A DNA stretch of 49,477 bases from JABDCI01 sp964475835 (GTDB lineage: Bacteria; Verrucomicrobiota; Verrucomicrobiia; JABWAM01): positions 1 through 49,477 of the forward strand of contig CAYYYL010000019.1 in NCBI GenBank assembly GCA_964475835.1. The letters are read 5' to 3'. Below the pieces are notes generated by a model. That model saw only the letters and a list, made by a program, of their open reading frames with translations. It was not told where the DNA came from and searched no databases. The position numbers and the translations under genes are program-made. Positions 40,474 to 49,060 of the stretch are shown piece after piece. How positions within the stretch are numbered: the stretch's first letter is position 1; each line of letters opens with the position of its first letter.

Positions 40474-41418
40474 GTGAAACATCTCCTTTCGATCGAAAGT
40501 TTGAGTCGTGATGAAATCGAGGCGCTGCTGCAGCTCGGTCTTAGACTCAAGTCTGCGCGTGGCAGAGCACGGCAGTCGCAGCCTCTGCTCGGACAGAATT
40601 GGGCCCTCATCTTCGGAAAAAGCTCCACCCGTACCCGGGTCTCCTTTGAAGTGGGGATTCGCGAACTCGGCGGACAATCGCTCTTCCTTGGCATGCACGA
40701 CATTCAACTTGGACGGGGCGAGAGCGTCGAGGATACCGCCTCCGTCCTCTCCCGTTATATTCACGGAGTGGTGATCCGCACCTACGCGCAAAAAGAGGTG
40801 GAGACCTTTGCCCGCATCGGCACGATCCCCGTCGTCAACGCGCTCACCGACGACGAACATCCCTGCCAGATTCTCGCCGACCTCATGACTTGGGCTGAAA
40901 AACTCCAGGTTTCCTCACGCAAAAAGCCAAAAAAACTGACCGACCTTTTCCAGGGCAAAACCGTCGTTTTCTTTGGGGACGCCGCCTGCAACGTCGCTCA
41001 ATCGTGGATCTTCGCCGCTGCCCGGCTTGGTTTTCAACTGCGCCTCACAGCCCCACAAGCCTATCAACCCGCAGCCTCCGTTCTCGCCCGGGCGAAACAT
41101 GCGGAAATCACATGCCTCACCGATCCACGGCAGGCAGCCGAGGGGGCCGACCTCCTCTACACCGATACCTGGATCTCCATGGGCAAAGAGGAGGAAAAAA
41201 AGGAACGCTCCCGGGAACTCTCCCCGTATCAAATCAACACCCGCATGGTCCGGGCTGCCAAACCACAGGCACTGGTGATGCACTGCCTCCCCGCGTACCG
41301 GGGTCAGGAAATCTCAGCCGACGTCTTCGACCTCCACGCTCAAACCATTTTCGACGAAGCGGAAAACAGGCTGCATATTCAGAAATCGATTCTGACGACG
41401 CTGGCGCGGAAAAGTTGA
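40474..41418 (+). CDS. argF: Ornithine carbamoyltransferase
   Basis: Joins ornithine and carbamoyl phosphate to citrulline. 314 residues from GTG 40474 (MKHLLSIESLSRDEIEALLQ), the start that best fits the family; no ribosome site is visible. The carbamoyl-phosphate loop is S50-STRTR-VSFE, HPCQ is present in ALTDDEHPCQILADLMTW, and the ornithine-binding HCLPA is in VMHCLPAYRGQEISADVF, which supports an ornithine over an acetylornithine substrate. A lysine-rich insert (SRKKPKKLTDLFQ) lies at mid-protein. It follows the long hairpin repeat, and its TGA stop lies inside a GTTGAGAG repeat tract. Confidence 0.95.
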   Translation: MKHLLSIESLSRDEIEALLQLGLRLKSARGRARQSQPLLGQNWALIFGKSSTRTRVSFEVGIRELGGQSLFLGMHDIQLGRGESVEDTASVLSRYIHGVVIRTYAQKEVETFARIGTIPVVNALTDDEHPCQILADLMTWAEKLQVSSRKKPKKLTDLFQGKTVVFFGDAACNVAQSWIFAAARLGFQLRLTAPQAYQPAASVLARAKHAEITCLTDPRQAAEGADLLYTDTWISMGKEEEKKERSRELSPYQINTRMVRAAKPQALVMHCLPAYRGQEISADVFDLHAQTIFDEAENRLHIQKSILTTLARKS

Positions 41419-41442
41419 GAGTCTATAGCTGAGAGTTGAGAG
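41414..41442. repeat. GTTGAGAG repeat tract overlapping the argF stop
   Basis: GTTGAGAGTCTATAGCTGAG and AGTTGAGAG. The TGA stop of argF is in the first unit. An inverted copy (CTCTCAACTCTCAAC) is at 42079-42093, so the hypothetical gene between them is flanked by inverted tracts. Confidence 0.65.
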
Positions 41443-41511
41443 AACTGACTTGCTGCGGTTTTACCCCACTCAACAGCACCGTGTGAACTCCCAGGTGTCA
41501 CCATTAACCTC

Positions 41512-42063
41512 TCACTTCTTCAATTTGCGCCGAAAATCCCAACGCAAGCTCGGCGAAAAAACCTCCAGATCGGCCGGACGGGAATCGGTGGAGACCCAAG
41601 CGCCGTCGATGCGCTCTTTGTCCACAATCAATCCGACAAATGCTCCTGTGTCGTTGGGATTCCCGATTTGAGCCCAGCGACCAACCAGGCGATTACCCTG
41701 CCGAAGCGCCTCCAGTAACCACGTTTGCCCTTTAAGTCTTCCTTCGTGATCGGTGTAAAGCACATAGACTCTGTCCTTCACCGTCTTCACCATGGCAGTC
41801 CCCACTCCCTCCTCCCAACGTCCGGACCACTCGCCATCGATCGAATCTGATTTTCCTTCCATCTCAACCATGACCCATTGGCCCGCATTTTTGTCATCCC
41901 TGCCGCCTTGAAGCTGTCGGCCGTCGGCAAACTTCATCACGTCCGCTCCTAGCGGGTCTTCAATATCGCTTACGCCAAATGGATTTCGCACCGCGTACGC
42001 CGTCGACGTCATCAACGTCAGTCCCAGCAGTCCCACCCACAACCAGAATAATTTTTTTCTCAT
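41512..42063 (-). CDS. Secreted hypothetical protein
   Basis: 183 residues. A signal peptide (LFWLWVGLLGLTLMTSTAYA) is followed by a mature protein of mixed polarity with repeated Gly/Asp-rich, probably beta-strand segments: GRQLQGGRDDKNAGQWVMVE, SIDGEWSGRWEEGVGTAMVK, VYVLYTDHEGRLKGQTWLLE and LVGRWAQIGNPNDTGAFVGL. The W-x-G-R-W pattern recurs, which suggests a small lipocalin-like or barrel fold, but I cannot assign a family. A GGGGGG run lies about 8 nt before ATG 42063. It follows cstA in the same direction (25-bp gap), so it may be the last gene of that operon. Confidence 0.7.
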   Translation of the reverse strand: MRKKLFWLWVGLLGLTLMTSTAYAVRNPFGVSDIEDPLGADVMKFADGRQLQGGRDDKNAGQWVMVEMEGKSDSIDGEWSGRWEEGVGTAMVKTVKDRVYVLYTDHEGRLKGQTWLLEALRQGNRLVGRWAQIGNPNDTGAFVGLIVDKERIDGAWVSTDSRPADLEVFSPSLRWDFRRKLKK

Positions 42064-42078
42064 GAATTGCCCCCCTTT

Positions 42079-42093
42079 CTCTCAACTCTCAAC
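42079..42093. repeat. CTCTCAACTCTCAAC repeat overlapping the cstA stop
   Basis: Inverted copy of the tract at 41414-41442. The TGA stop of the cstA gene (42091-42089) lies in it, on the other strand. Confidence 0.6.
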
Positions 42094-44314
42094 AGCATCG
42101 CGGTGATTTAAACCGCTTCTCCTCCATGTCGGCCCAAAGCGCGCCTTTTTCCACATGCTTCGCGCAGCAGGTTGCCTGCTTTTGCGCACGATCAAGCTGC
42201 GTCTGCCCCGAGAGATGCCGGGCAAGTGCCAGAAGAATCAGCATCCAGCCGAAAAAGCCGAGCCTCCCCCCTCGAGCACGTTCCACGCTCAATATTTCCT
42301 CCGACAGCCAGACGGGGGCCGTCTCGCGAAGATCGAGAGGATTCCTTCCAAGAATCAACCCTACCCAGCGCCATCCGGAAACCAGGAAGATCGCACCCAC
42401 TAGAATCAAAAAAATGCCCGCCACCCAGGCATCGAGACGGGCATTGAACATCATTTTCGTCAATTTCCCAGGTGGAATGGAGGACTGGGTGGCCAGCCAT
42501 TTCGTTTGCGCGAGAAATCCGATCTGGGGGTCAGGCGAAAAAATCTTCTGAAAACCGGCGGTAAATGTCACCGTCATCAACACGGCAAGTGGAAGTAGCG
42601 TCACCCACGCAAACCGGCCCTTCCCCATCTTGATCAAAATCGTCGTCGCGAGACAAAGCGCAACCACGGCAAGAAGCTGGTTTGCAATGCCGAAAAGGGG
42701 CCAGAGACTCTTGATCCCCCCCAGGGGATCCATCACACCGCCGTACATGAAATAACCCCATGCGGAAACAAGCAGCACGCTCGCAAAAATATTTGCCGGA
42801 TAGGACCGAATGTCACCCAGCGGCTTCCACACGTGACCGAGGAATGCCTGAATCAGGAATCGGCCGACGCGTGTACCGGCATCCACCGTCGTCAGAATAA
42901 AAAGCGCTTCAAACATGATGGCGAAGTGATACCAGAGCCCCATCGCACCGCCTCCGACAAACTGGGAGAAGATTTTCGCCATGCCCACGGCAAGGGTCGG
43001 CGCGCCACCCCCGCGGTCGAACATCGTCTTTTCCCCGAGTTCATTCGCCAGGGCGTTCATCTGATCCATTGTCACGGGAAATCCGAGCTCCGTGATTTTT
43101 TCAACGGAAACCACAGCTGAAGGTGCGTTGATGGCGAAATAGGTCCCAGGCTCGAGGGTGCATGCGGCAATCATCGCCATGACCGCCACACCGGACTCCA
43201 GCAGCATGCTACCGTAGCCCACGGGGCGGATGTGGCTCTCGCGCGTGATGATCTTCGGTGTGATCCCGGACGCGATGAGCGAATGAAATCCGCTGATTGC
43301 GCCACAGGCAATTGTGATGAAACAAAAGGGGAAAAGCTTGCCCGCAAAAATCGGACCACTCCCGTCCACGAAACGGGATACGGCCGGCATCTGCATCGAG
43401 GGCATCACGGCGAGTATCCCGAGTGCGAGCGCGCCGATCGTGCCGAGCTTCATGAAGGTACTCAAATAGTCGCGCGGCGCGAGAAGCATCCAGACAGGCA
43501 GAATCGAAGCCGCAAGGCCATAAGCAATGATGCACCATGCGAGTTGCTTCGCGCTCAACGTAAAGGCATGGGCCCAAGTCGCATTTTCATAGACGAACTT
43601 CCCGCCATAGACGGAAAGGAGCAACAACAACACCCCCATCACGGTCACCTCGAGAACCTTTCCGGGACGGAAGAAGCGAAGATAAAACCCCATGAAAATC
43701 GCGATGGGCATGGTCGCCGCAATGGTAAAGGTCCCCCACGGACTCTCCGCGAGCGCTTTCACCACAATGAAACCGAGCACCGCAATCAGAATGATCATGA
43801 TCGAAAGGATCGCCAGAAGCGCGACGATGCCGGCGACCGATCCGATCTCCTCCTTCACCATTTCCCCCAGCGATTTGCCATCCCGCCGCGTGGAGGCGAA
43901 GAGGATGATGAAATCCTGCACGGCCCCGCCGAGAACCACGCCGATTAAAATCCAGAGCGAACCCGGGAGATATCCGAATTGCGCCGCGAGAACTGGTCCG
44001 ACAAGGGGACCGGGTCCGCTGATGGCGGCAAAGTGATGCCCGAAGACGATCCACTTGTTTGTTTTAACGAAGTCCCGGCCATCCTCATGCGCCTCACACG
44101 GCGTAGCACGTCGATCATTCAGAGTGAGCAACCGCACCGCAATCCATTTGGAATAGAACCGATAACCGATCGCATAGGTGCAAAGCGCGGCAGCAAGAAT
44201 CCAACCGGCATTCAAAGGCTCACCGCGATGGAATGAAATCGTGACATAGGAAATAGCCCCAAGGATGGAAATCAGGATCCAGAACAGAACCGACAGGATT
44301 CTTGACGAACTCAT
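42089..44314 (-). CDS. cstA: Carbon starvation protein CstA-like transporter
   Basis: 741-residue polytopic inner-membrane protein with about 15-18 hydrophobic segments. The CstA signature block is VFGHHFAAISGPGPLVGPVL followed by AAQFGYLPGSLWILIGVVLG and GAVQDFI; others include CGAISGFHSLIASGITPKII and LWPLFGIANQLLAVVALCLA. Family members take up peptides or pyruvate, often during carbon limitation. ATG 44314 (MSSSRILS) is 8 bp after the stop of the AI-2E family gene; GGGAGG is present but about 13 nt upstream. An ATG at 44350 would overlap that gene. The C-terminal tail is soluble and ends RFKSPRCC, with the stop in a repeat. Confidence 0.92.
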   Translation of the reverse strand: MSSSRILSVLFWILISILGAISYVTISFHRGEPLNAGWILAAALCTYAIGYRFYSKWIAVRLLTLNDRRATPCEAHEDGRDFVKTNKWIVFGHHFAAISGPGPLVGPVLAAQFGYLPGSLWILIGVVLGGAVQDFIILFASTRRDGKSLGEMVKEEIGSVAGIVALLAILSIMIILIAVLGFIVVKALAESPWGTFTIAATMPIAIFMGFYLRFFRPGKVLEVTVMGVLLLLLSVYGGKFVYENATWAHAFTLSAKQLAWCIIAYGLAASILPVWMLLAPRDYLSTFMKLGTIGALALGILAVMPSMQMPAVSRFVDGSGPIFAGKLFPFCFITIACGAISGFHSLIASGITPKIITRESHIRPVGYGSMLLESGVAVMAMIAACTLEPGTYFAINAPSAVVSVEKITELGFPVTMDQMNALANELGEKTMFDRGGGAPTLAVGMAKIFSQFVGGGAMGLWYHFAIMFEALFILTTVDAGTRVGRFLIQAFLGHVWKPLGDIRSYPANIFASVLLVSAWGYFMYGGVMDPLGGIKSLWPLFGIANQLLAVVALCLATTILIKMGKGRFAWVTLLPLAVLMTVTFTAGFQKIFSPDPQIGFLAQTKWLATQSSIPPGKLTKMMFNARLDAWVAGIFLILVGAIFLVSGWRWVGLILGRNPLDLRETAPVWLSEEILSVERARGGRLGFFGWMLILLALARHLSGQTQLDRAQKQATCCAKHVEKGALWADMEEKRFKSPRCC

Positions 44315-44321
44315 GCGAGAC

Positions 44322-45410
44322 TCATTCCTCCCGGTCTTCCAGAACATCAAAACACCACGGCTGGATCAGGGTATATCCCACGGCCAGAAGGGTCGGCCCG
44401 ACGAAGATTCCGATAAATCCGAAAGCCATCACTCCTCCCAGAACGCCGAAAAACACCAGAATGAACGGAAGATTGCTTCCCTTGCTGATGAGGTAGGGTT
44501 TGAGCAGATTGTCCACCCCGCTGATGATGAAAAAACCGTAAAGGGCCATAAAAATCCCCCAACCAATACTTCCACGGGAAAATAACCAGATCGTCACAGG
44601 AAACCACACCAACGGCGGACCAACGGGAATGAGGGAAAGAAAAAAAGTCCCCACGGCCAGGAGCACCGGCAGCGGGGCCGGTATACCTGCAATCAGGAAA
44701 CCGATTCCTGCAAGTATTCCCTGCGCCAGAGCGGTGCCCACAATTCCATACACAACCCCCTTAATTGTTCCCGCAGTCACATCAAAGAGTTGATGTCCCC
44801 GGTCGCCAACAAAACGTGTCAGGATCGCCCGGATGCCTTGTACCATTCGCGCCCCATCCCGGTAGAAAAAGAAGGCAACAAACACACTTAACACAAGATG
44901 GACCGCCCCCTGGCCCACATCGAGTCCCCGGGCCACAAACCATTCCTTCCATCTTTCAAAGGAATCCTTGAGCACCTCGGCCAGCTTGGCGCTGTCATGG
45001 GCAAGGCCCTGCCAGTACGTTTTGGCATTCGCCCCCAACACAGGAATCTTCTCAACCCAGGCAGGCGGATCCGGAAGGCCGTTCTTAAGAATGTCATGAG
45101 TCTTTCCCAGCACACTTCGAACATCGTCCGCCAGACTCAAAGTGAGAAGGGTGACAGGCACCACCACCAAGGTCGCGATAAAAAGCGTCATGAGCAACGC
45201 CGCCAGCGTATGCCGGCCTTTGAGAACGCGAAGCAGGAATCGATAAATCGGCCAGGTGGCAAACGTCAGAATCGCCGCCCAGGTGATCGATGCGAAAAAA
45301 GGACGCAACACCGTCAGACAGGATCCGACCAGAAGAACCAGACCAAACACCCCGAATGCAATCACGGCAACGACGGGCATCCAGTGCCGAATTCGCGATT
45401 CTGATTCCAT
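44322..45410 (-). CDS. AI-2E family (YdiK/TqsA-like) membrane transporter
   Basis: 362 residues with about eight hydrophobic segments. The family layout is clear: N-terminal helices (VVAVIAFGVFGLVLLVGSCL, ILTFATWPIYRFLLRVLKGR), a soluble loop of about 100 residues, FVAFFFYRDGARMV, then GTIKGVVYGIVGTALAQGIL, the GTFFLSLIPVGPPLVWFPVT segment, NLLKPYLISKGSNLPFILVF and GPTLLAVGYTLI. Members export a range of compounds or act as Na+(Li+)/H+ antiporters, so the AI-2E name should not be read as function. First gene of a probable operon with cstA and the secreted hypothetical gene; it diverges from sdhC. Confidence 0.9.
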   Translation of the reverse strand: MESESRIRHWMPVVAVIAFGVFGLVLLVGSCLTVLRPFFASITWAAILTFATWPIYRFLLRVLKGRHTLAALLMTLFIATLVVVPVTLLTLSLADDVRSVLGKTHDILKNGLPDPPAWVEKIPVLGANAKTYWQGLAHDSAKLAEVLKDSFERWKEWFVARGLDVGQGAVHLVLSVFVAFFFYRDGARMVQGIRAILTRFVGDRGHQLFDVTAGTIKGVVYGIVGTALAQGILAGIGFLIAGIPAPLPVLLAVGTFFLSLIPVGPPLVWFPVTIWLFSRGSIGWGIFMALYGFFIISGVDNLLKPYLISKGSNLPFILVFFGVLGGVMAFGFIGIFVGPTLLAVGYTLIQPWCFDVLEDREE

Positions 45411-45466
45411 CCAAAAAAACTATCCCACAACCTTGGGTTTGGCCAGCTCGAAGGCATCCTGTTTTT

Positions 45467-45489
45467 GGTGAATTTTCACCAGATATTAT
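45467..45489. promoter_or_regulatory. Palindromic operator and -10-like box before sdhCAB
   Basis: GGTGAA-TT-TTCACC, a perfect 14-bp palindrome at 45467-45480, followed by TATTAT at 45484-45489. It lies in the 121-bp region between the AI-2E gene and sdhC, in the spacer position of a putative sdh promoter whose -35 box is not evident. A repressor or activator site is likely. It is not a CRP consensus, since the spacing is 4 and not 6. Confidence 0.5.
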
Positions 45490-45531
45490 CCATTGCTTGC
45501 ACGAAAGGAATTTTTGTTTAATTCTCCCGGT

Positions 45532-46236
45532 GTGAGCGCAAAAGCCTGCACCTGCATTCTGAGTTCGTCCATTGGACGAAAATTTTTCGTCGCTGCCAGC
45601 GGCTTGATTTTGACCGGCTTTGTGGTGGGCCACATGCTGGGCAATCTTCAGGTTTTCCTGGGTCAGGATAAATTCAACACCTACGCCGCATTTCTCCAGG
45701 GACTGGGGGAACTCCTCTATATTATCCGGGCCTTCCTGCTCCTCACGCTCCTCACCCATATCTATTTTTCAATCCGGCTTACCCTGGAGAATCGCGCGGC
45801 CCGCCCTGTTCCGTACGCGATGAAAACCTACCGCGAAGCCAGCTACGCCTCCCGAACGATGCACTACTCGGGTATGATCCTCTTTGCGTTCATCATCTAT
45901 CACCTCCTTCACCTCACGCTGGGGAAGGTTCATCCCCAGTACTACGACTTCATCGACGGCAAAGGGCGTCACGACGTCTACACCCGGGTGATTCTGAGCT
46001 TTCAACATCCCGCCGTGGCCATTGCGTACATCATTTCCATGTTCCTGCTGGCCTGGCATCTCAGCCACGGTTTTGCGAGCCTCTTCCAGACGCTCGGTTT
46101 GAGCAACCCTCGTTACCAGCGATTTCTCCGGGGATTCGGCGCTCTGCTGGCCTGGGGAATTTTTGCCGGGTATGTGTCCATCCCCATCGCCGCCTGGACC
46201 GGCATCTTGAAACTGCCCGCAGGAGTGACCCCATGA
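45532..46236 (+). CDS. sdhC: Succinate dehydrogenase/fumarate reductase, cytochrome b558 subunit
   Basis: Membrane anchor of complex II, 234 residues from GTG 45532. Five transmembrane helices are predicted, as in the single-anchor di-haem b558 class of Bacteroidota, Verrucomicrobia and epsilonproteobacteria. SSIGRKFFVAASGLILTGFV and the haem-ligand candidates GHMLGNLQVF, HYSGMILFAFIIYHLLHL, FQHPAVAIAYIISM and WHLSHGFASLFQTLG are visible. There is no separate SdhD. TTG 45514, with AAGGA 4 nt upstream, is an alternative start. The stop overlaps the sdhA ATG by 4 bp. This class normally reacts with menaquinone. Confidence 0.93.
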   Translation: MSAKACTCILSSSIGRKFFVAASGLILTGFVVGHMLGNLQVFLGQDKFNTYAAFLQGLGELLYIIRAFLLLTLLTHIYFSIRLTLENRAARPVPYAMKTYREASYASRTMHYSGMILFAFIIYHLLHLTLGKVHPQYYDFIDGKGRHDVYTRVILSFQHPAVAIAYIISMFLLAWHLSHGFASLFQTLGLSNPRYQRFLRGFGALLAWGIFAGYVSIPIAAWTGILKLPAGVTP

Positions 46237-48146
46237 ATCTGGACTCCAAAATTCCTTCCGGACCTCTTGCCGAAAAGTGGGAGCGTCACAAATTCGAAAT
46301 GAAGCTGGTGAACCCCGCCAACAAGCGGAAGTTCAAATGCATCATCGTGGGTTCCGGCCTCGCAGGCGGATCCGCCGCCGCCACCCTGGCCGAGCTGGGC
46401 TACAACGTGGATTGCTTTTGCTATCAGGACAGTCCCCGCCGCGCCCACAGCATCGCTGCCCAGGGCGGCATCAACGCCGCAAAAAACTATCAGAACGACG
46501 GCGACAGCATTTTTCGACTTTTTTACGACACCATCAAAGGCGGTGACTTCCGCGCTCGGGAAGCCAATGTCTACCGATTGGCCCAGGTGAGCACCAATAT
46601 CATCGACCAATGTGTCGCCCAGGGTGTTCCCTTTGCCAGGGAATATGGTGGCACCCTCAGCAACCGTTCCTTTGGCGGATCGCTTGTCTCCCGGACTTTC
46701 TATGCACGGGGGCAGACAGGCCAGCAGCTCCTCCTCGGCGCCTACCAGGCGCTTAGCCGTCAAATCCACGCGGGCAAGGTGACCATGCATCCCCGGACGG
46801 AAATGCTCGATCTGGTGATCATCAATGGTAAGGCGCGTGGCATTGTGGTACGCGATCTGGTGACGGGGAAAATCTCGTCGCATGCAGCCGACGCGGTTGT
46901 TCTCGCCACGGGCGGGTATTCCAACGTTTTCTTCCTTTCCACGAATGCGGTGGGTTGCAACACGACCGCCATTTTCCGTGCTTATAAAAAGGGAGCCCTC
47001 TTCGCCAACCCGTGTTTCACCCAGATTCACCCCACATGCATTCCTGTAAGCGGAGATCATCAATCGAAGCTGACGCTCATGTCAGAGTCGCTTCGCAATG
47101 ATGGACGCATTTGGGTGCCCAAGGCCAAGGGCGACAAACGCCCCCCGCAACAGATTCCCGAAAGCGATCGGGACTACGTCCTCGAGCGAAAATATCCAAC
47201 CTACGGAAACCTTGCTCCCCGGGACATTTCCTCCCGCGCCGCCAAGCAAGTTTGCGACGAAGGCCGGGGCGTCGGCCCCTCGGGCCTCGGCGTCTACCTC
47301 GATTTTTCCGAATCCATCTCCCGGCTGGGCGAAGCCACCGTGCGCGAGCGTTATGGCAACCTCTTTCAGATGTACGAGAAGATCACGGGCGAGGATCCGT
47401 ACAAGACGCCCATGCGCATCTACCCCGCCGTGCACTACACCATGGGCGGGCTCTGGGTGGACTACAATCTGATGAGCAACATTCCCGGTCTTCATGTGGT
47501 CGGCGAGGCCAATTTCTCAGATCATGGGGCCAACCGGCTCGGGGCAAGCGCCCTCATGCAGGGACTTGCCGACGGATATTTCGTCCTCCCCTACACCATT
47601 GGACACTACTTCGCGTCCTCGAAGCCCGAAAAAGTGGATACCAGCCACTCGGAATTCAAAAAAGCTGAGCAGGAGGTGCGAGACCGCCTGCAACGATTCC
47701 TTTCCATTCGAGGCAAACGTACCCCGACCTCCTTCCATCGTGAATTGGGGACGCTCATGTGGAACGAGTGTGGGATGAGCCGCACCGATGCGAGCCTGCG
47801 CAAGGCGCTGAAGCGCATCCCGGAAATCCGTGAGGAATTCTGGCGGAATCTGGATGTCCTCGGTTCCCAGGAGGAGCTGAACTCGACGCTTGAGCGTGCG
47901 GGACGCGTGGCGGATTTCATCGAACTTGCGGAATTGATGTGTCAGGACGCCTTGCATCGCACCGAATCGTGTGGCGGCCACTTCCGAGAGGAAAGCCAGA
48001 CGGAGGAGGGTGAGGCCCTGCGGGACGATGAGAAGTTCTGTTACGTCGGAGCTTGGGAATATCAGGGCGAAGGCAGGCATCCGAATCTGCACAAGGAACC
48101 TCTCGTGTTCGAAAACGTTCATCTGGCCCAGAGGAGCTACAAATGA
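46233..48146 (+). CDS. sdhA: Succinate dehydrogenase/fumarate reductase, flavoprotein subunit
   Basis: 637-residue catalytic subunit with covalent FAD. The dinucleotide motif GSGLAG is at 41-46 and the FAD-linking histidine is H72 in RAHSIAAQGGINAAKNYQND. Further blocks: GGSLVSRTFYARGQTGQQLL (active-site region), VVLATGGYSNVFFLSTNAVG, FTQIHPTCIPVSGDHQSKLT, YPAVHYTMGGLWVDYN and GEANFSDHGANRLGASALMQ. The sequence belongs to the non-classical (Bacteroidota-like) SdhA group. It overlaps sdhC by 4 bp. A repeat of about 64 bp separates it from sdhB. Confidence 0.97.
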   Translation: MNLDSKIPSGPLAEKWERHKFEMKLVNPANKRKFKCIIVGSGLAGGSAAATLAELGYNVDCFCYQDSPRRAHSIAAQGGINAAKNYQNDGDSIFRLFYDTIKGGDFRAREANVYRLAQVSTNIIDQCVAQGVPFAREYGGTLSNRSFGGSLVSRTFYARGQTGQQLLLGAYQALSRQIHAGKVTMHPRTEMLDLVIINGKARGIVVRDLVTGKISSHAADAVVLATGGYSNVFFLSTNAVGCNTTAIFRAYKKGALFANPCFTQIHPTCIPVSGDHQSKLTLMSESLRNDGRIWVPKAKGDKRPPQQIPESDRDYVLERKYPTYGNLAPRDISSRAAKQVCDEGRGVGPSGLGVYLDFSESISRLGEATVRERYGNLFQMYEKITGEDPYKTPMRIYPAVHYTMGGLWVDYNLMSNIPGLHVVGEANFSDHGANRLGASALMQGLADGYFVLPYTIGHYFASSKPEKVDTSHSEFKKAEQEVRDRLQRFLSIRGKRTPTSFHRELGTLMWNECGMSRTDASLRKALKRIPEIREEFWRNLDVLGSQEELNSTLERAGRVADFIELAELMCQDALHRTESCGGHFREESQTEEGEALRDDEKFCYVGAWEYQGEGRHPNLHKEPLVFENVHLAQRSYK

Positions 48147-48162
48147 AGATAGCGAACTGCAG

Positions 48163-48226
48163 ACAGATTTTAGCCACGGATGAACACAGACATTCCGTAT
48201 CCGTGAAAATCTGTGTTCATCTGTGA
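48163..48226. repeat. TTAGCCACGGATGAACACAG-type hairpin repeat between sdhA and sdhB
   Basis: The arm CCACGGATGAACACAGA (48174-48190) pairs with TCTGTGTTCATCTGTGA (48209-48225) at about 14 of 17 positions. An inner CACGGA / TCCGTG pair also exists. It starts 16 bp after the sdhA stop and reaches to 18 bp before the sdhB ATG. Confidence 0.85.
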
Positions 48227-48243
48227 CCAACATTCCGATCCTC

Positions 48244-48990
48244 ATGAACCTCACCCTTTACGTCTGGCGGCAGAAAAACGCGAACGATTCCGGCCGATTG
48301 GAACAGTATCCGGCAAACAACGTCGATCCCAACATGTCGTTTCTTGAAATGCTCGACGTCGTAAACGAGGGCCTCATCCAGCAGGGCATCGAACCCATCA
48401 CCTTCGACAGCGATTGTCGGGAAGGCATCTGTGGCACATGTTCCATGACCATCAATGGAACGCCTCACGGGCCCGAGCGCGGCACCACCGTCTGCCAACT
48501 CCACATGAGGAAGTTCAAGGACGGTGACACCATTTACATCGAACCCTTCCGGGCCCGGGCATTCCCCGTCATCCGAGATCTCGTGACCGACCGGAGTGCC
48601 TTCGACCGGATCATCCAGGCCGGTGGTTATGTCTCGGTCAATACCGGCGGCACACCCGACGGCAACGCCATCCCTGTTTCCAAGGTGAATCAGGAAACCG
48701 CCATGGACGCAGCCGCATGCATCGGGTGCGGCGCCTGCGTCGCCTCCTGCAAAAACGCGTCCGCCATGCTTTTCGTTTCCGCAAAAGTCTCCCACCTTTC
48801 ACTCCTTCCCCAAGGTCAACCGGAACGACAGCAACGCGTGCTGAACATGGTGACCCAGATGGACGCCGAGGGATTCGGCAATTGCACCAACCAGTACGAG
48901 TGTGAAGCCGTCTGCCCCAAGGAAATCAGCGTGCGCTTCATCGCCCGGATGAACCGGGACTATATCACATCCTCCGTGACCCGCGAGTAG
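48244..48990 (+). CDS. sdhB: Succinate dehydrogenase/fumarate reductase, iron-sulfur subunit
   Basis: 248 residues from ATG 48244. The [2Fe-2S] ligands are C58, C63, C66 and C84 (DCREGICGTCSMTINGT, TVCQLHM). The [4Fe-4S] ligands are C159, C162 and C165 in ACIGCGACVASC with C224 of the other cluster motif, and the [3Fe-4S] ligands are C169, C214 and C220 (FGNCTNQYECEAVCPKEISV). It passes electrons from SdhA to the haem/quinone site of SdhC. An in-frame GTG at 48223, inside the repeat, would add seven residues, but ATG 48244 fits the family. Neither start has a Shine-Dalgarno. Confidence 0.96.
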   Translation: MNLTLYVWRQKNANDSGRLEQYPANNVDPNMSFLEMLDVVNEGLIQQGIEPITFDSDCREGICGTCSMTINGTPHGPERGTTVCQLHMRKFKDGDTIYIEPFRARAFPVIRDLVTDRSAFDRIIQAGGYVSVNTGGTPDGNAIPVSKVNQETAMDAAACIGCGACVASCKNASAMLFVSAKVSHLSLLPQGQPERQQRVLNMVTQMDAEGFGNCTNQYECEAVCPKEISVRFIARMNRDYITSSVTRE

Positions 48991-49060
48991 CCCAACCTTT
49001 CGCCGCCGTCCGTTCCGGATTCATCCCACCGGAAATTTAAAATTTTTCGTGACTTGTGCG

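Noticed and set aside
43232..43948. Plus-strand frame inside cstA
   Set aside because: Rich in His, Arg and Glu, the expected complement of a hydrophobic membrane-protein gene; no domain.
45467..45480. CRP or FNR site
   Set aside because: The palindrome GGTGA-N4-TCACC lacks the TGTGA-N6-TCACA or TTGAT-N4-ATCAA pattern, so only an unknown operator is claimed.
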